Positions 34,191 to 42,412 of a stretch of 64,000 nt of DNA are shown here, one piece after another; within the stretch, counting starts at the first letter, position 1, and every line of letters starts with the position of its first letter. A program made the translations under genes and the position numbers. The stretch is from positions 62,001 through 126,000 of the forward strand of contig NZ_WKKA01000001.1 in NCBI RefSeq assembly GCF_009674885.1. Direction: 5' to 3'. The notes under the pieces were generated by a model. The model was not told the origin of the DNA. It did no database searches and saw only the letters and a program-made list of their open reading frames with translations. This DNA is from Paracoccus sp. S-4012 (lineage in GTDB: Bacteria > Pseudomonadota > Alphaproteobacteria > Rhodobacterales > Rhodobacteraceae).

Positions 34191-35084
34191 GTGCCGACAA
34201 ACGATCGGATCACCGTGGTGGGGGCCGGCCAGATGGGCCTCGGCATCGCTCACGGCTTTGCTGTCGCCGGCCATCCGGTCGTGCTGGTGGATGTGAGCGA
34301 GGGGCAGCTGGAGAAGGCGAAAACCGCCATCCTCGGCATCATCGACGAGGGCGTGAAGCGCGGCAAGGTCGACGCCGCCATGCGCGGCCAGGTCGAGGGC
34401 GGGCTGACCCTTTCGAAGGATCTCGCGGCAGCCTCCGCCGGGGCCGATCTGGTGGTCGAGACGGCGACCGAGAACCTCAAGATCAAGCTCGACATCCTCA
34501 AGACCGCCGCCGACGCAGCCGGCGAGGACGCGGTCATCGCCACCAATACCTCGGCGCTGTCGATCACCGAGCTCGCCTCGGCGGTCAACAATCCCGGCCG
34601 GGTGATCGGGATGCATTTCTTCAACCCGGTCCACAAGATGAAGCTCTGCGAGGTCATTCGGGGCCTGCAGACCACCGACGAGACCGTGACCCGCACCCGC
34701 GCCTGGGCCGAGGGGATGGGCAAGACCCATATCCTCGTCAACGAGGCGCCTGGCTTCACCACCAGTCGCATGTCCGCCATGCTCGGCAACGAGGCGATGT
34801 GGATGCTGTCGGAGGGCGTCGCCACGGCTGAGGACATCGACACCTCGCTGCGGCTGGCGTTCAACCACCCGATGGGGCCGCTGGAACTGGGCGACCTGAC
34901 CGGCTGGGACACGCGCCTTTCGGTGCTGCACTACCTCCACCAGACGCTGGGCGAGAAGTTCCGGCCCTGCCCGCTGATCTCGAAGATGGTCAAGGCCGGC
35001 CGCTACGGCCGCAAGGTCGGGCATGGCGTCTACAGATACGAGGACGGGCAGAAGGTGCCCGGCTCGGGGCTGAGGCCGGTCTGA
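34191..35084 (+). CDS. 3-hydroxyacyl-CoA dehydrogenase
   Basis: A 297-residue NAD-dependent enzyme starting at GTG 34191 after AAGGAGA. The Rossmann motif VVGAGQMGLGIAHGFAVAG lies near residue 8; ATNTSALSITELAS, GMHFFNPVHKMKLCEVIRG holding the catalytic His, and AFNHPMGPLELGDLTGWD close the family pattern. It oxidises the 3-hydroxyacyl-CoA produced by the preceding hydratase. Its stop overlaps the thiolase start by one base (TGATG). The length matches the short PaaH/HbdA form with no fused hydratase. Confidence 0.93.
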   Translation: MPTNDRITVVGAGQMGLGIAHGFAVAGHPVVLVDVSEGQLEKAKTAILGIIDEGVKRGKVDAAMRGQVEGGLTLSKDLAAASAGADLVVETATENLKIKLDILKTAADAAGEDAVIATNTSALSITELASAVNNPGRVIGMHFFNPVHKMKLCEVIRGLQTTDETVTRTRAWAEGMGKTHILVNEAPGFTTSRMSAMLGNEAMWMLSEGVATAEDIDTSLRLAFNHPMGPLELGDLTGWDTRLSVLHYLHQTLGEKFRPCPLISKMVKAGRYGRKVGHGVYRYEDGQKVPGSGLRPV

Positions 35085-36253
35085 TGCGCAACGTCGTGAT
35101 CGTGGATGCCGTCCGCACGCCGGTCGGCCGCTTCCGGGGCGCGCTGGCGCCGGTCCGTGCCGACCACCTCAGCGCCGTGGTGCTGCGCGCGCTGGCCGAG
35201 CGCAACGGGCTCGATCCGGCGTTGGTCGATGACGTGATCTTCGGCTGCGTCACCCAGATCGGCGAGCAGAGCGCCAACATCGGCCGCACCGCGCTGCTGT
35301 CGGCGGGCTGGCCGGAGACCGTGCCGGGCCTGACGGTAGACCGCAAATGCGGCTCGTCCGAGGTTTCGGTGCATCTCGCCCACGCGATGATCGCCGCGGG
35401 GCAGGCGGACATCGTGGTCGCAGGTGGGGCCGAGGCGATGAGCCGGGTGCCGATGGGCTCGAACCGCGACATCCACGGCGAGCCGTTCGGCCACAAGTGG
35501 CTCGACCGCTACGAGCTGACCTCGCAGGGCGAGGGGGCCGAGCGCATCTGCGACCGCTGGCAGCTGACCCGCGAGATGCTGGACGATTACGCCTTCGCCA
35601 GCCATCAGCGCGCGGCAGCGGCCGCCGATGCCGGGCGCTTCGACGACCAGATCGTGCCGGTCGACGTGGCTGAATGGGGCGAGAAGGACGCCGAGATCAC
35701 GGTCCCTGTCCTCGGCGCCGACCAGACCATCCGCCGCGACACCAGCCGCGAGAAGCTCGCCACGCTGAAGACCAGCTTCCGCCCGGACGGCCGGGTGACG
35801 GCCGGCAACGCCTCGCAGATCTCGGACGGAGCCGCCGCGCTGCTGCTGATGGAGGAGGCGACGGCCCGGCGGCTGGGCCTGCGTCCGCGTGCGCGAGTGG
35901 TGCAGGCGACGACGGTGGGCTCGGACCCGGAACTGATGCTGACGGGGCCAGTGCCGGCGACGGCGAAGGTGCTGGATCGTGCCGGTCTCGCTCATGACGA
36001 CATCGACCTCTACGAGGTGAACGAGGCCTTCGCGCCGGTGCCACTGATGTGGCTCAAGGAAACCGGAGCCGACCCGGCGAAGCTGAACGTCAACGGCGGT
36101 GCCATCGCGCTCGGCCATCCGCTCGGCGGCTCGGGCGCGCGGCTGATGACAACGCTGTTCCATGAGCTTGAGCGTCGCGGCGGTCGCTACGGCCTTCAGA
36201 CGATGTGCTGCGCCGGCGGTCTCGGGACCGCCACGATCATCGAACGGCTGTGA
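35084..36253 (+). CDS. Acetyl-CoA C-acyltransferase (3-ketoacyl-CoA thiolase)
   Basis: A 389-residue, fully equipped thiolase: nucleophile Cys89 in [11 protein letters not shown], the His motif [13 protein letters not shown] near residue 343, and the second Cys in [11 protein letters not shown] near 376. It cleaves 3-ketoacyl-CoA with CoA to acetyl-CoA and a shortened acyl-CoA. It begins on the last base of the dehydrogenase stop (TGATG). Having a normal thiolase here contrasts with the Cys-less thiolase-like protein at 29-30 kb and suggests two different chain-cleavage reactions in the same island. Confidence 0.94.
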   Translation: MRNVVIVDAVRTPVGRFRGALAPVRADHLSAVVLRALAERNGLDPALVDDVIFGCVTQIGEQSANIGRTALLSAGWPETVPGLTVDRKCGSSEVSVHLAHAMIAAGQADIVVAGGAEAMSRVPMGSNRDIHGEPFGHKWLDRYELTSQGEGAERICDRWQLTREMLDDYAFASHQRAAAAADAGRFDDQIVPVDVAEWGEKDAEITVPVLGADQTIRRDTSREKLATLKTSFRPDGRVTAGNASQISDGAAALLLMEEATARRLGLRPRARVVQATTVGSDPELMLTGPVPATAKVLDRAGLAHDDIDLYEVNEAFAPVPLMWLKETGADPAKLNVNGGAIALGHPLGGSGARLMTTLFHELERRGGRYGLQTMCCAGGLGTATIIERL

Positions 36254-36263
36254 GGGGGACGCG

Positions 36264-37265
36264 ATGAGACAGGTCGCACTCGGCAATTCCGGCATCTCCT
36301 GCGGCGCCCTCGGCCTCGGCTGCATGGGCATGTCCGAGTTCTACGGCCCGCCGCAGGACGAGGCGGTGTCGCAGGCCACGCTCAAACGGGCATTGGAACT
36401 GGGCGTCACCCTCTTCGACACCTCGGACATGTATGGCCGCGGTCATAACGAGGAGCTGATCGGCCGCTTCGCCCGCGGCAAGCGCGACCGGCTGGTGATC
36501 GCGTCGAAATTCGGCGTCGTGCGCGACCCGGACGGTCCCTCGGGCAGCCTCCACGACCGCGAGCTCGACAACTCGCGCGACTACATGCGCCGGACGCTGG
36601 AAGGCTCGCTGAGGCGGCTCGGCACCGACGTGGTCGATCTCTACTACGTCCACCGCATGGACGCCCGCCGCCCGATCGAGGACACGGTGGGCGACCTCGC
36701 GGAGCTGGTGCAGGAGGGCAAGATCCGCGCCATCGGCCTGTCGGAAGTCGGCCCCGAGATCCTGCGCCGGGCGGCCTCGGTCCATCCGATCGCGGCGTTG
36801 CAGTCTGAATACTCGCTCTTCCACCGCGACGTGGAAGCCGAGGTGCTGCCGACCTGCCGGGAGTTGGGCATCACCTTCGTGCCCTACAGCCCCCTCGGCC
36901 GCGGTTTCCTGACCGGCGCCATCACGTCGGCCGCCTCGCTCGACGCCAACGACCTGCGCCAGAACGCGCCGCGGTTCCAGGGCGAGAACATGGACCGCAA
37001 CCTCGCGCTGCTCGAACAGGTGAAGGTCATCGCCGCCGCCAAGAACTGCACGCTGGGGCAGGTGGCGCTGGCATGGCTTTTCGCGCAGGGCGACGACATC
37101 GTGCCGATCCCCGGCACCAAGCGGGTGAAATACCTGGAGGAGAACGTGGGTGCGGTGGGTATCCACCTGACCCCCGAGGAGGCCGGCTCGATCAGCGCGA
37201 TCCTGTCGCCCGAGAACATCGCCGGCTCGCGCGAGTGGAAGGCGCCGGAAGCGGCGCCGCGTTGA
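36264..37265 (+). CDS. Aldo/keto reductase
   Basis: A 333-residue (beta/alpha)8-barrel NADPH reductase. Catalytic residues are visible as Asp and Tyr in [15 protein letters not shown], Lys in VIASKFGVV and His in [12 protein letters not shown]; the cofactor end is [16 protein letters not shown]. It resembles the AKR13/YakC-type group that reduces aldehydes or ketones. ATG 36264 has TGAGGGGG upstream. It overlaps the next gene at TTGA. Within the island it could reduce an aldehyde or ketone released by ring or side-chain cleavage. Confidence 0.9.
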   Translation: MRQVALGNSGISCGALGLGCMGMSEFYGPPQDEAVSQATLKRALELGVTLFDTSDMYGRGHNEELIGRFARGKRDRLVIASKFGVVRDPDGPSGSLHDRELDNSRDYMRRTLEGSLRRLGTDVVDLYYVHRMDARRPIEDTVGDLAELVQEGKIRAIGLSEVGPEILRRAASVHPIAALQSEYSLFHRDVEAEVLPTCRELGITFVPYSPLGRGFLTGAITSAASLDANDLRQNAPRFQGENMDRNLALLEQVKVIAAAKNCTLGQVALAWLFAQGDDIVPIPGTKRVKYLEENVGAVGIHLTPEEAGSISAILSPENIAGSREWKAPEAAPR

Positions 37266-37993
37266 GCGCGCCGCGCTTCACGCTCTACGGCAGTCTCAGC
37301 CCGAATGTGCAGAAGGCCATCCTCATGCTCGAGGAGGTCGGGCAGCCGTTCAGGATGGTGCCGCTCAACGTCCACCGGGGCGAGCATTTCGCCCCCGAGT
37401 TCACCCGTCTGAACCCGCTGCAGCGGGTGCCGGTTCTGGTGGACCATGCCGCCGACGAGCCGCTGGTGATCGCCGAATCCGGTGCGATCCTGATCCATCT
37501 GGCCGAGAGCTTCGGCCATCTGCTGCCGACCGAGCCGCGGCGTCGCGCCGAAGTGCTGCAATGGCTCATGTACCAGACGAGCACGGTCGGCCCGGTTTGG
37601 GGCCAGCTCAACCATTTCGCCCGTGACGGCAGTCATGATGCCTACGGCCTCGCGCGGTTCGCCTCGGCCGCGCGGCTGGTCTATGACCGGCTGGAGGAGC
37701 GGCTCGCTGTCAGCCCGTGGCTCGGCGGGGCCCAGTATTCCGTCGCCGATGTGGCGGTCTGGCCTTGGGTCTCGATCGAGGCGCGGCTCTTCGGCACGCG
37801 CTTCCCGCACATGGCGATAGACGCGCCCGGCCATCCGCGCCTGACCGCCTGGTTCCGCCGCATCGAGGCCCGGCCCGCGACGCGGCGCGCAATGGCCCAC
37901 ATCGCGGCGCTGCCCTCGAACCGCAACACCGGCACGGCGGAGCAGGAGGACCGGCTGGTGGGCCGGGGCGCCTTCGCGCGGAGCCTCGATTAA
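37262..37993 (+). CDS. Glutathione S-transferase family protein
   Basis: A 243-residue GST. The thioredoxin-like N-terminal domain reads APRFTLYGSLSPNVQKAILML with VQ-K-A glutathione contacts, then LNPLQRVPVLVDHA and the ESGAILIHLAE glutathione motif; the helical C-terminal domain has the usual YSVADVAVWPWVS. No ATG is available near the N-terminus; TTG 37262 overlapping the AKR stop (TTGA) is the best start and fits the dense coupling of this operon. GSTs in catabolic operons remove electrophiles, open epoxides or cleave ethers. It is convergent with iclR, and the last bases of both genes overlap. Confidence 0.85.
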   Translation: MSAPRFTLYGSLSPNVQKAILMLEEVGQPFRMVPLNVHRGEHFAPEFTRLNPLQRVPVLVDHAADEPLVIAESGAILIHLAESFGHLLPTEPRRRAEVLQWLMYQTSTVGPVWGQLNHFARDGSHDAYGLARFASAARLVYDRLEERLAVSPWLGGAQYSVADVAVWPWVSIEARLFGTRFPHMAIDAPGHPRLTAWFRRIEARPATRRAMAHIAALPSNRNTGTAEQEDRLVGRGAFARSLD

Positions 37994-38838
37994 CCGGGCA
38001 GGGCGCGCGCCGCCTGCCGCGAGAAGCCCTCCAGGTCGCGGATGATGTCCTTGGCGCGCTCGGGGTCGTATTGCCCGGCGAACATGTTTGCCGTCACCGC
38101 AAGCGCGGCATGGCCGTCCTGGTCGAGGATCGGCGTCGAAAGCAGCACCGTCCCTTGCGCGAAGTTGCCGGCATCCTCCGCCCAGCCCTGCTCGCGCGCC
38201 TCGGCCACCTGCTCCATGAACTCCTTGAAGGTCAGCGGACCGTTCCAGCGGATCGCCTCGAACTGGCGGCGGATCTCGTCCACGCTCATCTCGCTGAAGG
38301 CCGCGAAGATGCGGCCGGTGGCGCCGATCAGCAGCGGCAGTCGCTGGCCCACGGCCATCTGGATCCGCATGGAGCTGCGCGGCTGCGCCGCCATGATGAG
38401 GATCTTGCGGTCGCGCCCGGTCGGCTGCCACAGCGTCACGGTCACGCCATGCTCCTGCGCCAGCCGCTCCATCGCCGGGCGCACAGTGCCGATGTCGCCG
38501 CCGATCGACATCGCCGCCTGCGCGATCCCGAGGATGCCGAGGCTCAGCGTGTAGGTCTTCGACAGCTGCTCGAACTGCACGAAGTCGTAGAGCATCAGCG
38601 TCCGCAGGATGTTGAAGGTGGTCGAGGTGTTCAGCCCGGTTTCCTTGGCGATGCGCGAGACGCCCAGCGGCTCGCGGGCGGCGGCCATGAATTGCAGGAT
38701 CTTGATCGCCGCGACGACCGCGCCGACCATCTTGCCGGAGGACATGGCCTCGCCGTTCGCGGCCGGAGGGCCGCCCCGGCGCTTCGGTGCCGCGACCACG
38801 TCGGCGTCGTCGTCGGTCAGGCTGTCGGGCATCACCAT
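37990..38838 (-). CDS. IclR-family transcriptional regulator
   Basis: A 282-residue regulator. After a charged leader of about 35 residues, the winged helix-turn-helix reads AIKILQFMAAAREPLGVSRI and KETGLNTSTTFNILRTL; the C-terminal effector domain contains GRDRKILIMAAQ, PLLIGATGRIFAAF and the late STPILDQDGHAALAV. IclR proteins bind organic acids and control catabolic promoters, usually next to their own gene. I chose ATG 38838 (MVMPDSL) with GAAG upstream; ATG 38832 is also possible. It is divergent from an acyl-CoA dehydrogenase with the perfect dyad at 38930 in between, so it is the obvious candidate regulator of the three dyad sites. Confidence 0.92.
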   Translation of the reverse strand: MVMPDSLTDDDADVVAAPKRRGGPPAANGEAMSSGKMVGAVVAAIKILQFMAAAREPLGVSRIAKETGLNTSTTFNILRTLMLYDFVQFEQLSKTYTLSLGILGIAQAAMSIGGDIGTVRPAMERLAQEHGVTVTLWQPTGRDRKILIMAAQPRSSMRIQMAVGQRLPLLIGATGRIFAAFSEMSVDEIRRQFEAIRWNGPLTFKEFMEQVAEAREQGWAEDAGNFAQGTVLLSTPILDQDGHAALAVTANMFAGQYDPERAKDIIRDLEGFSRQAARALPG

Positions 38839-38929
38839 CTCACTGCTTCGGGGCGGGCTTTGCCCCTGTATAACCGGATTTCCTATCGAGAACAGGGGAA
38901 CCATGCGCCCTTCATTCCCGATGGAGAAG

Positions 38930-38948
38930 ATTCTTCGGCATGAAGAAT
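38930..38948. promoter_or_regulatory. Copy 3 (perfect) of the 19-bp dyad, candidate IclR operator
   Basis: ATTCTTC-GGCAT-GAAGAAT is a perfect inverted repeat with 7-bp arms. It lies in the divergent region between iclR and the acyl-CoA dehydrogenase at 39017, which is the classical position for IclR autoregulation and pathway control. Two related copies occur at 31581 and 16362. Confidence 0.6.
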
Positions 38949-39016
38949 TGCTGATTGCCATCCCGCCATCCCTGCCGTAAGCCGACCCCAAAGGCCGTGA
39001 CCTCGGGGGAGGAAGG

Positions 39017-40177
39017 ATGTCCATGTTCCGCCTGTTTCCGCATCCCGACGCCCAGCCCGAGGTGCATGACCCCGCCGCCGCGCTGCGCGCCGAGGTCCGC
39101 GCCTTTCTCGCCGAGGAACGCGAGAGCGGCGCGATCCGCCCCGGCCGGCAGGGCTGGACCACATGGGACCGCGGTTTCTCGCTCCGCGCCGCCGCGCGCG
39201 GCTATGTCGGCATGACCCTGCCGCCGGAGTTCGGCGGCCATGGTCGCAGCGCCTGGGAGCGTTACGTCGTCTGCGAGGAGATGCTGGCCGCGGGCGCGCC
39301 GCTCGGCTCGCACTGGATCGCCGACCGCCAGTCGGCGCCGCAGATCCTGCGCCACGGCTCCGAGGCGGTGAAGCGCGCGATCCTGCCGCGCGTGGCGCGG
39401 GGCGAGATCACCTTCGGCATCGGCATGAGCGAGCCGGACAGCGGCTCCGACCTCTCCTCGATCCGAACCAGGGCCGACCCGGTCGAGGGCGGTTTTCGCC
39501 TCGACGGGCGCAAGATCTGGACCACGAACGCGCAGCACGCCGAATACATCATCTGCCTCTGCCGCACGGCGCCAAAGGGTGAGGACCGCTACGCCGGCCT
39601 GTCGCAGCTGGTCGTGCCGATGGACAGCCCCGGCATCACGGTGCGGCCGCTGCGGAACCTCGCGGACGAGGAGGAGCTGAACGAGATCACCTTCGACAGC
39701 GTCTTCGTTCCGGCCGACCACCTGCTGGGGCAGGGCGGCGACGGCTGGGCGCTCGTCAATGCGGAGCTGGCTTTCGAACGCTCCGGCCCCGACCGCATCC
39801 TCTCGTCCTTCGGCGTCCTCGCGGTCATGGCGCAGATGCTGGCCGAGACCCGCGACCCGCGTGGCATCGCCGAACTGGGTGGGCTGGTCGCCCGGCTGAC
39901 GGCGATCCGCCAGCTTTCGCTGCAGATCAACGCGATGCTCGGCCGGGGCGAGAAGGTCGGCGGCATCGCCACGGTGATGAAGGACCTCGGCACCACGCTC
40001 GAGCAGGACATTCCCGAGGTCGCGCGGCGGCTCATGGACATCATGCCCGCGCTGGATGGCGACACGCCCGCGGCGACGCTCGCCACCGCGATCCTGAACG
40101 CGCCCTGCTACTCGCTGCGCGGCGGCACGCGCGAGATCCTGAAGGGCATCATTGCACGGGAGCTTGGCCTCAGATGA
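39017..40177 (+). CDS. Acyl-CoA dehydrogenase, large partner of an adjacent pair
   Basis: A 386-residue acyl-CoA dehydrogenase. It has GIGMSEPDSGSDLSSIRTRA and RLDGRKIWTTNAQHAEYIIC in the beta-barrel flavin domain, LAFERSGPDRILSSFGVL, and the C-terminal YSLRGGTREILKGIIARELG, the FAD-binding end. ATG 39017 follows GGAGGAAGG; ATG 39023 is also possible. Its stop overlaps the start of a second, shorter dehydrogenase (ATGA). Adjacent unequal dehydrogenases usually form a heteromer, with this subunit providing complete flavin and substrate contacts. The upstream dyad suggests IclR control. Confidence 0.92.
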   Translation: MSMFRLFPHPDAQPEVHDPAAALRAEVRAFLAEERESGAIRPGRQGWTTWDRGFSLRAAARGYVGMTLPPEFGGHGRSAWERYVVCEEMLAAGAPLGSHWIADRQSAPQILRHGSEAVKRAILPRVARGEITFGIGMSEPDSGSDLSSIRTRADPVEGGFRLDGRKIWTTNAQHAEYIICLCRTAPKGEDRYAGLSQLVVPMDSPGITVRPLRNLADEEELNEITFDSVFVPADHLLGQGGDGWALVNAELAFERSGPDRILSSFGVLAVMAQMLAETRDPRGIAELGGLVARLTAIRQLSLQINAMLGRGEKVGGIATVMKDLGTTLEQDIPEVARRLMDIMPALDGDTPAATLATAILNAPCYSLRGGTREILKGIIARELGLR

Positions 40178-41121
40178 GCGAGAACGCCCGCCTCCTCGAT
40201 GACATGGCCGAGCGGATGTTCGGCCAGTTCCTCGCCGATCCCCTGGCCCGCGCCGACGCGACCCTGCCCGAGCGGCTGGCCGAAGCCGCCGTGGAAGCCG
40301 GGCTCCCGCTCGCCCTCGTGCCCGAGGCGGACGGGGGCATGGGTGCGACCTTGGAGGACGCCGCCATCATTGCCTGGCGCGCGGGCTATCACGCGGCACC
40401 GCTGCCGGTGGTGACGCTGCTGCTGGCCCCGACGCTGCCGATCGAGGGGCCGTTCGCCCTTGCCGCGCCGGGCGCGCAGCTGGCCGAGGGTCCTTCCGAG
40501 CGGATAGCGCTCGTGGCCGCCGACACGCTGACGCTGCACGCGGCCGAGCCCGCCGTGACGGCGCTGGACCACCGCCCGTGGGTCCGCCCCACCGGCGAGG
40601 CGATCGAAACACACAGCCTCGCCGGCATCGAGGACCGGCTGCGAATGCAGGGCGCCTGCCTCACGGCGGCAGCCATGCTCGGCGCGATGCAGCGGGCCTG
40701 CGAGATCACCATCGAATATGCCAACACCCGCCGTCAGTTCGGCCGTCCGCTCGCCGCCTTTCAGGCGATCCAGCACCGCATCGCGGAGGCGGCCTCCGAG
40801 CAGACCGTCGCGCAGGCCGCCGTCGCGGGCGCGATCCGCGCGGCCGATGGCGGCTGGTCGCGGCCGATCCTCTGGCAATCGGCCAAGGTGCAGGCGGGTC
40901 GCGCCGCGAGCGTGGTGACGGCCACCGCGCACCAGGTTCTCGGCGCCATCGGCTTCACCGAGGAGCATGTGCTGCACCACTACAGCAAGAAGCTCTGGGT
41001 CTGGCGCGACGCCTGGGGCCGGCAGGCCGCGCTCGAAGCCGGGATCGGCCAGGCCGCGGTCGCGGATGCGCGCGGGCTCTGGTCCCATATCGTCGATACT
41101 GAGGAGACGCAGCATGGGTGA
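40174..41121 (+). CDS. Acyl-CoA dehydrogenase-like protein, short partner
   Basis: A 315-residue protein of the acyl-CoA dehydrogenase fold, about 65 residues shorter than usual. The N-terminal helices (VEAGLPLALVPEADGGMGAT) and the C-terminal helical domain (MQRACEITIEYANTRRQFGRP and FQAIQHRIAEAASE) are clear, but the middle flavin beta-domain is shortened and the TEP-type flavin motif is not visible. The C-terminus lacks the GGT-EI end. This fits the catalytically reduced half of an alpha2beta2 dehydrogenase such as those used for branched or ring-bearing acyl-CoAs. It overlaps genes on both sides, so subunit ratio may be set by coupling. Confidence 0.87.
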   Translation: MSENARLLDDMAERMFGQFLADPLARADATLPERLAEAAVEAGLPLALVPEADGGMGATLEDAAIIAWRAGYHAAPLPVVTLLLAPTLPIEGPFALAAPGAQLAEGPSERIALVAADTLTLHAAEPAVTALDHRPWVRPTGEAIETHSLAGIEDRLRMQGACLTAAAMLGAMQRACEITIEYANTRRQFGRPLAAFQAIQHRIAEAASEQTVAQAAVAGAIRAADGGWSRPILWQSAKVQAGRAASVVTATAHQVLGAIGFTEEHVLHHYSKKLWVWRDAWGRQAALEAGIGQAAVADARGLWSHIVDTEETQHG

Positions 41122-41917
41122 CGCGCCCGTCATCATCGAACGCGAGGGCGCCATCGCCCGCGTGACCCTGAACGAGCCAAAGTCGCGCAATGCACTTTCC
41201 GGCCCCGTCCTCGACCTGCTGCTGCCGTTCCTCGAGAACGCCAATGCCGACGAGAGCCTGTCCTGCATCGTCGTGACCGGCGCCGGTCCCAGCTTCTCCT
41301 CCGGCGGGAACGTGAAGGACATGCGCGATGGCACCCATCCGATGTTCACCGGCGCCCCGCACGAGATGCAGGAGGGCTACCGCCGCCATATCCAGCGGAT
41401 GCCGCGCGCCTTCCATGCGCTCGACGTGCCGGTGATCGCGGCGGTGAACGGCACCGCCATCGGCGCCGGTCTGGACCTCGCCTGCATGTGCGACATCCGC
41501 ATCGCTGCGCCCGAAGCGACATTCGCCGAGAGCTTCCTGCGCGTCGGCCTGATCTCGGGCGACGGCGGGGCCTGGTTCCTGCCGCGCGTGATCGGCCGGG
41601 CGCGGGCGATGGAACTGGCGCTGACCTGCCGCGTGCTCGACGCCGAGGAGGCCGAACGCTGGGGCGTCGTCAGCCAGATCGTCGCGGCCGATGCGCTTGT
41701 GGATACCGCCATGGACCTCGCCAGCCAGATCGCCGGCTTCCCGCCGAAGAGCCTGCGCCTGAACAAGCGCCTGCTGCGGCAATCGGCGGAATCCGACCTC
41801 GACACGGCACTGGAGCTGGCCGCCGCCTATCAGGCCATTGTCCAGTCGAGCGCCGACCAGCGCGAGGCGGTCTCAGCCTTGCTGGAGAAGCGCGTGGCGC
41901 GGTTCTCGGGACGTTAG
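41114..41917 (+). CDS. Enoyl-CoA hydratase/isomerase (crotonase family)
   Basis: A 267-residue crotonase. It has IARVTLNEPKSRNALSGPVL, the oxyanion-hole parts SFSSGGNVKDMRD and NGTAIGAGLDLACMCDIRIA, and AESFLRVGLISGDGGAWFLP with the Glu in AES. ATG 41114 lies inside the end of the short dehydrogenase (8-bp overlap), so the three genes form one unit: pair of dehydrogenase subunits, then hydratase. A terminator-like hairpin lies 65 bases after its stop. Confidence 0.9.
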   Translation: MGDAPVIIEREGAIARVTLNEPKSRNALSGPVLDLLLPFLENANADESLSCIVVTGAGPSFSSGGNVKDMRDGTHPMFTGAPHEMQEGYRRHIQRMPRAFHALDVPVIAAVNGTAIGAGLDLACMCDIRIAAPEATFAESFLRVGLISGDGGAWFLPRVIGRARAMELALTCRVLDAEEAERWGVVSQIVAADALVDTAMDLASQIAGFPPKSLRLNKRLLRQSAESDLDTALELAAAYQAIVQSSADQREAVSALLEKRVARFSGR

Positions 41918-41981
41918 CTCAAGAGAAACAGTGATCAAATCCTGTGCCCGCTAGCACCGAAACTTGACTCAGACGCGCGAT

Positions 41982-42010
41982 GGCCTCCCTCGGGAGGCCG
42001 TTTGCATTTG
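41982..42010 (+). terminator. Hairpin terminator after the dehydrogenase-hydratase operon
   Basis: GGCCTCCC-TC-GGGAGGCC is a perfect 8-bp stem followed by GTTTGCATTTG. The short loop and T-rich but interrupted tail make it a probable rho-independent terminator of the operon that ends at 41917. Confidence 0.65.
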
Positions 42011-42084
42011 TGCCCTGAACATCTCCGAAACAGCCGGGCATCCGAGCTGCGGATCTCCACCCGCTGCCCGTCACGTGCATCCTC

Positions 42085-42412
42085 ATGCGGCCGGACGGCA
42101 TCGGTTCCCAGCAGCTCCCGCAGGAGCCGGTTCGCCTCGACGAGTTCGTCGGTGCCCTCCAACGGCGCGAGGAGCAGGTCGCCGCGCTCAACGACGAGGT
42201 CCTGTCGCTCAGGGTCGAGATGCAGCGGCTGGCGAGCCTCGGTCGCGCCCCCGACGTCTACGATCCGGGCGGCGCTGAGGGCGAGATGGGACCGGCGGCG
42301 AACGCAGCTCGGGCTGCTGCTGATGTCGGACCTCTTCCACCCGAGATGCTTGACCCGGCCGCGAGGATCAGGGACGCCGGGGGCAGCAGCCCTCCTGACG
42401 GATACCCCGATC
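42085..42412 (+). other. Intergenic stretch with a possible orphan coiled-coil reading frame
   Basis: Between the terminator and the aldolase gene an open frame from ATG 42085 gives VRLDEFVGALQRREEQVAAL and DEVLSLRVEMQRLASLGRA, a plausible coiled coil, before becoming low-complexity. It has no good ribosome-binding site and runs in another frame into the next gene. I do not recognise it; it may be a remnant or chance frame. The rest of 41918-42412 shows nothing besides the hairpin at 41982. Confidence 0.25.

Noticed and set aside
38860..38875. TGTATAAC near the iclR start as a HutC operator
   Set aside because: Only a half-site; it reads better as a -10-like TTATAC box on the minus strand.
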